The notes beneath the pieces were generated by a model. The model was not told the origin of the DNA and did no database searches. It was given only the letters and a program-made list of their open reading frames with translations. DNA of 64,000 nt from the NCBI GenBank assembly GCA_024509875.1, contig JAMPIV010021255.1:130748-194747 (forward strand). Reading direction: 5' to 3'. A program made the position numbers and the translations under genes. The stretch comes from Oreohelix idahoensis (Eukaryota > Mollusca > Gastropoda > Stylommatophora > Oreohelicidae). Below are positions 11,871 through 23,929 of the stretch, one piece after another (the stretch's first letter is position 1; every line of letters starts with the position of its first letter).

Positions 11871-12117
11871 CTGATTTACTCAGTGGAATTCTTATTATTC
11901 TGATACAGCTCTGTATAGAGTGTGATTAATAAATTGACTGAGACAAACATATAGTACATTAAATATGATTGAATCAAAGTTAAATTTGTATAATTACAAA
12001 TAAAGATTTAATAATCATTTAAGTTTAATAAGGTTTTAGAGAATTTGAATAATAAATTACAAGTAAAAACAGTTTAAATAACGGTTGTGATAAGAAGTTG
12101 GTTTTAATGGAGGTTAC
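11871..12117. other. unassigned AT-rich sequence
   Basis: Nothing recognised before the start of the LINE copy at 12118. Confidence 0.5.
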
Positions 12118-13814
12118 TTGGTAAGAGATACGCAAATAAATCTCATCATGACAGCAGAAGGACGGGAAACAAGATGGGCAGAGCATTTCAAAGAAACACT
12201 GAACAAGGAACCGCCAGAGACACAATTGAATGTTCCTGGGGCTGAAAACTATCTAGATCATAATACAGACATTCCACAAAAAGAAGAAATCATCACAGCA
12301 ATCAAATGGGTAAAGAATGGAAAAGCTCCTGGCCATGATAACTTAAATGCAGAGCTATTTAAGACAGACCCTGAGCTAGCAGCAGAACTATTAGAACCAA
12401 TATTTGCACAAGTCTGGAAAACAGGGACAACACCAACGGAATGGAACAAAGGAACACTTGTCAAATTGCCCAAGAAGGCAGACCTTGCAGACTGCAATAA
12501 TTGGAGAGGAATCACTCTTCTCTCAGTTCCCAGAAAAATACTGGGCAGGATAATTATACAGAGAATTTCAAAGCAGTAGACCACAAACTGAGGAAAGAAT
12601 AAGCAGGATTTAGAAAGAACAGAAGATGTGTAGATCACATATTTACCCTCAGGAACATTATAGAGCAGTTCTCAGAAAGGCATAGACAGCTGTACATTAA
12701 TTTCGTTGATTTTGAAAAGGCTTTTGGCAGTATAAATAGGGACAGTTTATGGAAATTATTGAGGGCTTATGGAATTCCAAGCTGCATAGTGTCAATCTCT
12801 ATGCCAACTTTACGTATAGCGTTGAGTAGAGCAACCTAACCTTTGAGGTGAAGACAGGAGTACGACAGGGATGCCCTTAACAATAACTCTATTTTAACAG
12901 TCATAGACTGGGTGATGCTCCAGACAACAGAGGGCAGACCAAGAGGAATAATATGGACAACATTTTCTACATTGAAAGATCTGGAATATGCAATGACATT
13001 GCGCTACTAGCACCTTCACGTCAACACATCCTTACAAAAAACGGAAAGACTTAATAAGTATAGCCAGCAGGTGGGCTTGAACATCAATCTAAAGAATACA
13101 GATGTCATGACGCTCAATGTGACCAAATCTGAGCCCAAATCAGTAAGGAATCAGCAACTGGAACAGACAGACCCCTTCACATACCTAGGATGCATAGTAA
13201 CACCAAACGGCGGAGCAAGCAAAGACATCAACAACAGAATGAACAAATCAAGAACAGCCTTTTTTAGTCTAAACAACATCTGGAAGTCCTCTCAGTACAG
13301 CACAAGTACAAAATTCAGATTATATCAGAGCTGTGTGCTTTCTGTGCTTCTCAATGGTGCGGAATGCTGGAGAGTTAAAGAGAAGGAAACGAAGAAATTG
13401 TCTTTTTTTCGCACAACATGCGTAAGAAAAATTCACCGAATCTTTTGGCCGAATACCATCACCAACCAAGATCTGCTTACTCGGAGCAAGCAAAAGGACA
13501 TGCACACCATCATAGCTGGCAGACGCTGGAGCTGGGTTGGCCAAGTCCTCAGAAGAGACCCCGATGCCATCACAAGAACAGCTATGCTATTGACCCCTGA
13601 AGGAAAATGAAAGAGAGGCTTACCAAAAACAACTTGGCGGAAGACTGTGAAAGCTGAGATGCAAAGAATGAACCAGAGTTGGGGCACTGTACGAAGGATG
13701 GCTACCGACAGAGCAAAGTGAAATCAATTTGTTGTTGCCCTACAAGGCGCCACCAGGCGTGATGACCACTGACTGCTTTAACGGTTGTCGGCTAAGGATT
13801 AAAGAAGAAGAAGA
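12118..13814 (+). pseudogene. LINE family B copy: RT through 3' end, (GAA)n tail
   Basis: This is a 5'-truncated non-LTR retrotransposon of RTE-like type. The first frame (12118-12579) has RWAEHFKETLN, KNGKAPGHD and NNWRGITLLSVP, the finger region of RT. A frameshift near 12577 is followed by palm sequence (FVDFEKAF, then a TGVRQGCP box near 12850) and a damaged YADD box near 12990, where a missing base destroys both aspartates. The next frame (13071-13610) holds the thumb and a C-terminal segment typical of LINEs ([17 protein letters not shown], then TPEGK). Stops at about 13608 and 13720 interrupt the end of the ORF, whose natural TGA is at 13770-13772. The element ends in a short 3' UTR and a GAA-repeat tail at 13803-13812. 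The endonuclease part is missing. Confidence 0.9.
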
Positions 13815-14039
13815 CTTGGCAGCTTATAGGGATACTTAACTTCCTATATTATGTTCTGCTCTCGCTGATGGGTTGGTTCTGTGCAGATAGGTCACTGGAG
13901 TTCTCGCGTCTCTGGTCAAGATTAAAGGCGCACACATTCCCAGACATGTCAAGGAGTAACTGCCAAGCTGGTCCGTCGTTTCTACGTCAGTCCACTTCTG
14001 CCCTCACTTTGTTCTAGAGATTAGTACCCTCCTGGTACC

Positions 14040-14456
14040 ACCAACAACTATGATAAAAGAACAGAAACGAAACGCTTTCCTGAGTATTGCATTTTCCGAC
14101 ATATACCTGTGCCCCCCCACCCCCCACCCCTCCCCTCCCATCTTCCTATTCCACCCCATTTAACTCAGAATTTACCTTTAATGATAATTAAACGCAATCC
14201 CTCAAGAGAAAACCTTCTTTACATTTAAATTGAATAGCTTTATATTTACTTTACATTTAAATGAAAGGTTAAAAGTACAGATAGAGTATGTTTACATTTA
14301 CATTTACACTGATTGAAAAGTGTTCAGAATATAAATTGAATATGTTTTCATTTACATTTACACCGATTGAAAAGCTTAGATACTTTCATTAAATTTAAAT
14401 AGAATATGTTTACATGGACATTTACACTGGTTTGAAACTGTAAATATTATACTTAG
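14040..14456 (+). repeat. dispersed repeat R3, copy 1
   Basis: Aligns in the same orientation with 59980-60360: cctgagtattgc at the start, ctcagaatttac, ccctc.agagaaaac, and three internal ~80-bp sub-repeats around gaatatgtttacat and acactg.ttgaaa. This copy has an extra C-rich stretch at 14112-14150. It leads directly into R1 copy 2. Confidence 0.75.
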
Positions 14457-14458
14457 AA

Positions 14459-15170
14459 TGTCTTAACAGACTCTGGACCTTCTTCACAATTACTTCACCA
14501 TACTCGAGGAACGTGTTTCAGGCACCAGATTTGACAAGTGACGAGAGTGAACCAGTAAATAACCTGCAAAGAACAAGCATCGGATGGAGCAGAAACCAAC
14601 CGACAATTTTACTGACAGCTAAGTTCCCATTCAAATCTGCCAAGTGAACACTCTTTTTTTTAAATCAGAACAACTTTTTTTTCAAATCTATGAAAACATT
14701 TTAAAGACTCTATCTAAAGTCAACGCACCTTTATTTATTTTACAATTGTTATCAATAATTGACTATTAAATTTTGTTATCTGTAAATATACAAATGTATT
14801 GTTGATTTAGTCATTTTCATTGAAATGCACCCGCATATCTAAGTCATTTTAAATACTTAAAACAGAGCTATTCGAGTAATATTTTACTGAGCTAAATCTG
14901 TTGGGGGATCATCAGAACGAGGAAAATCCTAACTCATAGAAAGTCAGGAAATATACAAAGTTTACACGTACCTGGATCATATCAGCCGTAGTACTTGATT
15001 TATTTAAATTCCTATGAGGCGCCCTAGAAATAGTGCACAATTATTCAGTTCACATCTCTGCCAAGAGTAACACTGAGCGAAAGGTAGAGACCTTTGAAGA
15101 CCCTCAGTAGATACTCTAAACTTTGGTCACTGTTGAACCATCACTGCAGAGTAATGTTATTAAATCTCTT
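14459..15170 (+). repeat. dispersed repeat R1, copy 2
   Basis: Second copy of the R1 block (see 10793-11345), starting gtcttaacagactctgga and ending at the tttggtcactgttgaacc...ctgcaga block. No coding signature. Confidence 0.7.
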
Positions 15171-15179
15171 GACGTCATG

Positions 15180-15540
15180 TATCATTCATTCATTCATATT
15201 CCTGAATCTGTCGGTTATATCAGTACGTGTTTTTGTAAAGTGTGATAATTCCTGATTATGTATGACTCATTCTATGCCCTAAATCTCTTTATGGAGCATG
15301 GATCCACCAATACAGCTGGTCCACCTTGTAGGCAGCCTACACTAAAGCATGGATCCACCAATACAGCTGGTCCACCTTGTAGACAGCCTTCACTAAAGCA
15401 TGGATCCACCAATACAGCTGGTCCACCTTGTAGGCAGCCTACACTAAAGCATGTGTGGTTTCTGTAACAATTAATGGTACAAGATGAGGTTCCCAGCCAC
15501 ATGTATGCATTGTTCTGTATTATTCCTCTAGGTTGTGTCT
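15180..15540 (+). repeat. relative of the right arm of the large inverted repeat
   Basis: Order and sequence match 58260-59000: cggttatatcagta, then tgtgata...cctgattatgta, then a block with ccac.aatacagctggt, then gtggtttctgta.caatta and cagccacatgta. Here the cctgattatgta unit is single and the ctggt block is triplicated; in the arm the reverse is true. Confidence 0.7.
15297..15450 (+). repeat. 51-bp minisatellite, three units
   Basis: Three near-identical 51-bp units beginning gcatggatccaccaatacag. Because 51 is a multiple of three, open frames run through it on both strands (unit motif NTAGPPCRQP on plus), but nothing else suggests a protein. Confidence 0.95.
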
Positions 15541-16280
15541 TAAACTTTGGTTTAAGTTATTGTGCCTTTCAGTAAGTGACTCCAGCCGTCATTTCTGGTA
15601 CGGTGTTGTCTATTAAACAAACGCGTATTTATGTCAATCCTACATGTGTACTTATCAAATATCTCTTAGGTCATCAGACATCTTGGCTATTCTAGCGAGC
15701 CATATCGGACCACCGTAGTTTACCATGTGGGAGTTTAGTCTTTGACATCTCAGATCATATAGTATACTACAATAATTATATAGCGATGTATGAATATGGG
15801 TAGTCAGTGGGACAGCTTTTGTTTTCTGCTTTTATTGTGTCTATTGTCACAACCTTCATCCTATCTCATCCTATGTAACATTGTTCTCCAGTTATCACGT
15901 GCCGATCCATTCTGGTCTGTGCCAGCTGTCGAGGTTATCTCCCTGCCCACTTTCATGTTCAAGTCTGATTTCGATCCCACTCTCCATTTGTTGGTTCTAT
16001 TATTGCTGGTTACATTCTTAGTAATTAGTTATAGTTAGTTTTCTAGTTGTAATTGGAGGTGAGAGCGTAACAAGGAGATAAGTGTTCACGACGCCGACAT
16101 GTGCATCCAATGAACACTTTTTGTGATACGAGAAGTAAGACACAATGAAGCTATAAATAATTTAAGGGAAATTACAGTGCGCAGATGTCGACTATTACTA
16201 AACACACCACGAGTGATTAACACACGTGACAGTAAAAAAAAATTGCCCTAGACAAGAAGAATAGAATAAATGAAACAACA
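15541..16280. other. unassigned sequence
   Basis: AT-rich, no recognised gene or repeat. A short frame at 15790-16038 is hydrophobic but has no family signature and no supporting context. Confidence 0.45.
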
Positions 16281-17580
16281 TACGAGGGTGAGTCAAATGA
16301 AAACAGGAAGTATTTTATAACAATAAGAATAATCAAGCCATTATATTGTAACTTGCCAGTATTATTGTCCAGGATGTCTCGAGTGTCCTGCACGCGTCAT
16401 CGCGGCGATGACGCATAAGGTGACGTCATAATGACGTTTTGAACATGGCCGCCCCATTAGTGGAATGCACCAAACAGCAGCAGCGTTCTGTTATTCAATT
16501 TTTGATCAGCGAAGGGGTGAAACCAATATAAATCACGTGGGGCTAGGTCTGGCGAGTACGGGGGATGTGGGAGACACTGAAAAAGCAGGGCCTTGATGGT
16601 TTCAGTCGTTGCATGGGCTGTATGAGGTCGAGCATTGTCATGTTACAAAAGGACACCTTTACTCAAAAGTCCACGTCGTTTGGATTTGATTGCGGGTCGA
16701 AGATGATTCCTGAGAAGCTCTGTATACGTGGCACTAGTGACAGTGTTGCCCCTTGGCATATAGTGCTCTAAAATAACGCCTCGTTCATCCCAAAAGAGAG
16801 TCAGCATTACCTTACCTGCAGATGGCTCCGTGCGAAACTTCTTCGGTTTCGATAAGGTGGGATGGCGCCATTCCTTGCTCGCTCACTTTGTTTCAGGTTC
16901 GTGGTAGTGAACCCAAGTTTCGTCACCAGTAACAATTCTTGATAGGAAACCACCACCTTCTGTTTCGAATCGCCGCAAACGTTCTTGACAAGCATCAATG
17001 CGTCGTTGTTTCAATTCTGGAGTAAGCTGCCATGGCACCCACTTTGCAGACACTTTGTGGTACTGTAGCACATCAGAGATGATGTGGTGTGCTGAACCGT
17101 GACTGATGTCAAGATGTGTGGCAATATCATCCACAGTCAATCGGCGGTTTCCCTGTACGAGTCGTTCAACGGTTGCAATCGATTCTGGAATCACTACTCT
17201 GTGTGCCTGACTCGGTCGTGAACAATCTGTCACAGAAATCACGCCGTTTTTGAACTTTGTACACCATTCATACACCTGCGACTTTGACATGCACGCATCA
17301 CCGTACTCGAGCTTCATTCGCCGATGAATTTCTATTGGTTTCACCCCTTCGCTGATCAAAAATTGAATAACAGAACGCTGCTGCTGTTTGGTGCATTCCA
17401 CTAGTGGGGCGGCCATCTATAAAATGTTATTATGGCGTTACCTTATGCGTCATCACCGCGATGACGTGTGCATGACACTCGAGACATCCTGGACAACAAT
17501 ACTGTCAAGTTACAATATAATGACATGATTATTCTTATTGTTATACAATATTTCCGGTTTTCATTTGACTCACCCTCGTA
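16281..17580 (-). mobile_element. mariner element with inverted duplication of its 5' end
   Basis: Both ends read TACGAGGGTGAGTCAAATGA toward the inside (left from 16281, right as reverse complement ending at 17580), with TA at each border as expected for mariner target duplication. The inverted similarity is not a short terminal repeat: it extends about 254 bp on each side (16281-16534 and 17327-17580) with a dozen or so mismatches, and includes the ATG and the first ~28 codons of the transposase. The true 3' end is missing. Confidence 0.9.
16535..17416 (-). pseudogene. mariner transposase (DD34D), interrupted and 3'-truncated
   Basis: The start at 17416 (MAAPLVECTK) leads into a helix-turn-helix N-terminus (VYEWCTKFKNG near residues 48-58), the WVPWQLTPELKQRR motif (126-139, compare WVPHEL of mariners) and the first catalytic Asp in IVTGDETW (Asp 165). 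A TGA at 16883-16885 (codon 178) ends the open frame; the same frame continues with LFWDERG, a second stop at 16643-16645, HDNARPH (second Asp) and YSPDLAPRD, with 34 residues between the second and third Asp, which is the DD34D signature of mariners. A few codons later the sequence switches abruptly to the inverted copy of the N-terminus, so the last part of the protein is gone. It is not functional. Confidence 0.92.
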
Positions 17581-19411
<1,831 letters not shown>

Positions 19412-19423
19412 ACACTTCAGCAT

Positions 19424-19637
19424 ACCAACGGGCTGATCACCCATTTGCCAGTCACTTCGATTACGGAAACAACAGCAAATGGATTGATTTGCCGTTGCCC
19501 TAAAGACGCCAATAGGCGTGATGGGAAACAATGGCAAAGAAAACCTATCTGCTGTTGCCCTAAGACGCCACTAGGCGTAATGGCCACTGACTGCTTTGAC
19601 GGTCGGTGACTAAGGACGGAAGAAGAAGAAGAAGAAG
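19424..19637 (+). mobile_element. short GAA-tailed non-autonomous retroposon
   Basis: A 214-bp element starting accaacgggctgatcaccc and ending in (GAA)n, flanked by perfect 12-bp target duplications acacttcagcat at 19412-19423 and 19638-19649. Its last ~100 bp (gttgccctaagacgccacta through ggccactgactgctttgac to the GAA tail) are the same as the 3' end of LINE family B. It contains two imperfect copies of a gttgccct..gacgcca..aggcgt.atgg unit. A clear pol III A/B box was not found, so calling it a SINE is inference; the tail and target duplications support mobilisation by the family B LINE. Another copy is at 63130-63331. Confidence 0.85.
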
Positions 19638-19649
19638 ACACTTCAGCAT

Positions 19650-20920
19650 GGACAAATCTGCTTCTACATTTCCAACGAGGAAAAACAATTTGTCGTTGTA
19701 GCTAGCTTTACAGTTTTCAACAGACAAAAACAAAATTACTCCTCACGCAAATTGAAATGGAAAAAAAAGCAATTTATAATTGTAGGAACATTTGGTATCA
19801 TTACCTTTGGGATTGATGCTCGCAGTAAAATTGTATTGATCAATCAAATGCTGCGAGCTCAGGCACCAGCGGTGACGTAATATACACAAGGTGGCCTTGT
19901 TCGAATAGAACTATAACGAACAGGATGGATGAAAAGTGATAATTCTTTCATCTTTGCTTCCAGGAGGAAACAATATATGTTTAGGTGTAGATGACAGTGC
20001 AAGGCATGCAGTATTTGCTAAGATAATTGAATGCTAGTGTGTCAACACGTGAACTGATAAGACTGTTTGTCACGTCTGCTAAGCCTAGCAAATCGTAGGA
20101 TGAACGGAATGTAGAAGGACATATATGGAAAGAAAGCTGCAAGTCGTTTGAGTAAAACATGATAGCTTGTATATAAAACGAGAACGACCAAGTGTCACAG
20201 GTTCTCTATTCTTAAGCGCTGTTTATCAAATATTTTATCCATAAGTGTCTAATGAAATATAAAGCAGAAGTTAATTTCATGTAGAATCAGCGCGCGGGGC
20301 TTTTTGTGAATTGGATGTTACATTTTTTGACTGCATGCTATACACTCCTTGAAAAATTATGTTTGGCTTTTTAGTGCATTAAAATAATAAATATTAAAAA
20401 AAAAAATTTTATTGGCTCTAAACTGATGCGTGGAATGAAAACTCGTACATTTTAATTACTGCCTGTGATGATTTTGTTTTGTATGTTTGAAAAGTTCAGC
20501 CCTCTATCTTTACTGGTTACACACTTTGATGAAGAAAATTAGTAGTGTGGGAATATATATCTGTTGGGTGTCCATGATACAATAATGTTGACTATATTCT
20601 AGGTCATTTAGTGGATACTTTTTTTAACTATGTGATGGTGGGCAGAAACAAATGGAACGAATAAATATGACTAACGTTACAAACAGGTTAATTAATGTGT
20701 CACAAAGACAACATTATTTGGTACATAACAACGTTTTTTTAGTATACTAATTTAAAAAAAATGTATTACAATACATTTAAACGAATGAGTTATACCCCTT
20801 GATTCTTTGTCTTGTCAACCAACAGTTTTATTCTTGGTACAGTTTCTGAAAGAGTCTTCACTTATCATTTTTAGACTCCATTTTGTTTCGTTGCTTCGGA
20901 TTAGAATAAGAACTCGTCAT
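19650..20920. other. unassigned AT-rich sequence
   Basis: About 1.27 kb before the satellite. No gene, repeat unit or motif recognised. Confidence 0.5.
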
Positions 20921-23426
20921 TCTCTCTTCCATTCCACAACTTAGTTTCTCACTAACACTACTACTTTTGGAATATTTTAGTTGAATTATTTACTCTTCCA
21001 TTCCACAACTTTGTTTCTCACTAACACTACTACTTTTGGAATATTTTAGTTGAATTATTTACTATTCCATTCCACAACTTTGTTTCTCACTAACACTACT
21101 ACTTTTGGAATATTTTAGTTGAATTATTTACTATTCCATTCCACAACTTTGTTTCTCACTAACACTACTACTTTTGGAATATTTTAGTTGAATTATTTAC
21201 TCTTCCATTCCACAACTTTGTTTCTCACTAACACTACTACTTTTGGAATATTTTAGTTGAATTATTTACTCTTCCATTCCACAACTTTGTTTCTCACTAA
21301 CACTACTACTTTTGGAATATTTAAGTTGAATTGTTTACTCTTTCATTCCACAACTTTGTTTCTCACTAACACTACTACTTTTGGAATAGTTTAGTTGAAT
21401 GGAATATTTTAGTTGAATTATTTACTCTTCCATTCCACAACTTTGTTTCTCACTAACACTACTACTTTTGGAATATTTAAGTTGAATTGTTTACTCTTTC
21501 ATTCCACAACTTTGTTTCTCACTAACACTACTACTTTTGGAATATTTTAGTTGAATTATTTACTCTTCCATTCCACAACTTTGTTTCTCACTAACACTAC
21601 TACTTTTGGAATATTTAAGTTGAATTGTTTACTCTTTCATTCCACAACTTTGTTTCTCACTAACACTACTACTTTTGGAATATTTTAGTTGAATTATTTA
21701 CTCTTCCATTCCACAACTTTGTTTCTCACTAACACTACTACTTTTGGAATATTTAAGTTGAATTGTTTACTCTTTCATTCCACAACTTTGTTTCTCACTA
21801 ACACTACTACTTTTGGAATATTTTAGTTGAATTATTTACTCTTCCATTCCACAACTTTGTTTCTCACTAACACTACTACTTTTGGAATATTTAAGTTGAA
21901 TTGTTTACTCTTTCATTCCACAACTTTGTTTCTCACTAACGCTACTACTTTTGAAATATTTTAGTTTAATTATTTACTCTACCATTCCACAACTTTGTTT
22001 CTCACTAGCACTACTACTTTTGGAATAGTTTAGTTGAATTATTTACTCTTCCATTCCACAACTTTGTTTCTCACTAACACTACTGCTTTTGGAATATTTT
22101 AGTTGAATTGTTTACTCTTTCATTCCACAACTTTGTTTCTCACTAACACTACTACTTTTGGAATATTTTAGTTGAATTATTTACTCTACCATTCCACAAC
22201 TTTGTTTCTCACTAACACTACTACTTTTGGAATATTTTAGTTGAATTATTTACTCTACCATTCCACAACTTTGTTTCTCACTAACACTACTACTTTTGGA
22301 ATATTTTAGTTGAATTATTTACTCTTCCATTCCACAACTTTGTTTCTCACTAACACTACTACTTTTGGAATATTTTAGTTGAATTATTTACTCTTCCATT
22401 CCACAACTTTGTTTCTCACTAACACTACTACTTTTGGAATATTTTAGTTTAATTGTTTACTCTTTCATTCCACAACTTTGTTTCTCACTAACACTACTAC
22501 TTTTGGAATATTTTAGTTGAATTATTTACTCTTCCATTCCACAACTTTGTTTCTCACTAACACTACTACTTTTGGAATATTTTAGTTGAATTATTTACTC
22601 TACCATTCCACAACTTTGTTTCTCACTAACACTACTACTTTTGGAATATTTTAGTTGAATTATTTACTCTACCATTCCACAACTTTGTTTCTCACTAACA
22701 TTACTACTTTTGGAATATTTTAGTTGAATTATTTACTCTTCCATTCCACAACTTTGTTTCTCACTAACACTACTACTTTTGGAATATTTTAGTTGAATTA
22801 TTTACTCTACCATTCCACAACTTTGTTTCTCACTAACACTACTACTTTTGGAATATTTTAGTTGAATTATTTACTCTACCATTCCACAACTTTGTTTCTC
22901 ACTAACACTACTACTTTTGGAATATTTTAGTTGAATTATTTACTCTTCCATTCCACAACTTTGTTTCTCACTAACACTACTACTTTTGGAATATTTTAGT
23001 TGAATTATTTACTCTTCCATTCCACAACTTTGTTTCTCACTAACACTACTACTTTTGGAATATTTTAGTTGAATTGTTTACTCTTCCATTCCACAACTTT
23101 GTTTCTCACTAACACTACTACTTTTGGAATATTTTAGTTGAATTATTTACTCTTCCATTCCACAACTTTGTTTCTCACTAACACTACTACTTTTGGAATA
23201 TTTTAGTTGAATTATTTACTCTTTCATTCCACAACTTAGTTTCTCACTAACACTACTACTTTTGGAATATTTTAGTTGAATTATTTACTCTTTCATTCCA
23301 CAACTTAGTTTCTCACTAACACTACTACTTTTGGAATATTTTAGTTGAATTATTTACTCTTTCATTCCACAACTTAGTTTCTCACTAACACTACTACTTT
23401 TGGAATATTTTAGTTGAATTATTTAC
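20921..23426. repeat. 69-bp satellite array, about 36 units
   Basis: Tandem 69-bp units, each containing attccacaactttgtttctc and aacactactacttttggaat. Most units are nearly identical; variants include cttagtttctc at the two ends, tctacc for tcttcc, and a partial-unit duplication near 21388-21420. Between about 21320 and 21950 units with tttaagttgaattg alternate with units with ttttagttgaatta, giving a 138-bp period. One edge (right) meets a mariner-like terminal sequence at 23424. Confidence 0.98.
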
Positions 23427-23646
23427 AGTGTGTCCCAAAAGTCTGGATTCATAGAGAATTCGGCTGCTACTTGTCAATGTGAGGATCCCTGTCTTGTGTA
23501 CATGAGAACAATCTTTGTGCGTTAATCTGCTGCAAATGTCGAATCCATATTGGCACAGACAACAATTATCACATAAGATAGAAAGGCGAATAATTTTAGA
23601 TAAGGCAAATTGCCTTTTTTCCAGACGTTTGGCCCATCCTATAGTT
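23424..23646. mobile_element. possible mariner-type MITE
   Basis: After the last satellite unit the sequence reads TAcagtgtgtcccaaaagt, similar to termini of mariner-like elements, and about 220 bp later the reverse complement of a related end appears (tccagacgtttggcccatccTA). The two ends share the core aagTCTGGA/cgTCTGGA with several mismatches, and TA is present at both borders. No coding sequence inside. The weak end identity makes this tentative. Confidence 0.4.
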
Positions 23647-23699
23647 ATTTACTAAATATTATGTGTAACCATGTGAGATGCTTCTCGTATCTCCATGTG

Positions 23700-23785
23700 G
23701 TAGGCACACCATAGACTGGGAACCGAACCCTATACCTTTATAATTAGAGGCGGACGCCATACTTCTTAGTCACGTCAGCCCCTAG
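23700..23785 (-). repeat. tRNA-derived SINE head (tRNA-like, minus)
   Basis: On the minus strand the segment from ggggctgacgtgactaagaag to gggttcggttccc has an A-box-like TGACTAAGAAG and a B-box-like GGTTCGGTTCC, spaced as in a tRNA. The acceptor ends do not pair convincingly, so a working tRNA gene is unlikely. The segment at 32641-32730 has the same design (ggcgtcc.cctc in the anticodon region) and is probably the same family. Confidence 0.7.
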
Positions 23786-23929
23786 GGTAGAAAAGAAAAT
23801 ACTAAGAAAATGTGTTTAAAAGATTGTCGAAGTGCGCTATAAGGCGTCGATGAAACTTTTCGGCGCGCACATCTGCGTGTGCAACCGGATTCATTAGGTC
23901 GATGAAATTACCATTGATGTTGTTGTTAG

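Noticed and set aside
15258..15502. Repetitive proteins encoded by the 51-, 45- and 39-bp arrays
   Set aside because: Frames stay open only because the period is a multiple of three; open on more than one strand and with no signal or domain.
20921..23426. CRISPR-like array
   Set aside because: Units are contiguous with no unique spacers, and the genome is animal; it is a satellite.
23700..23785. Functional tRNA gene
   Set aside because: A- and B-box-like sequences are present but the acceptor stem does not pair; the same holds at 32641-32730 and 53391-53470. These are SINE heads.
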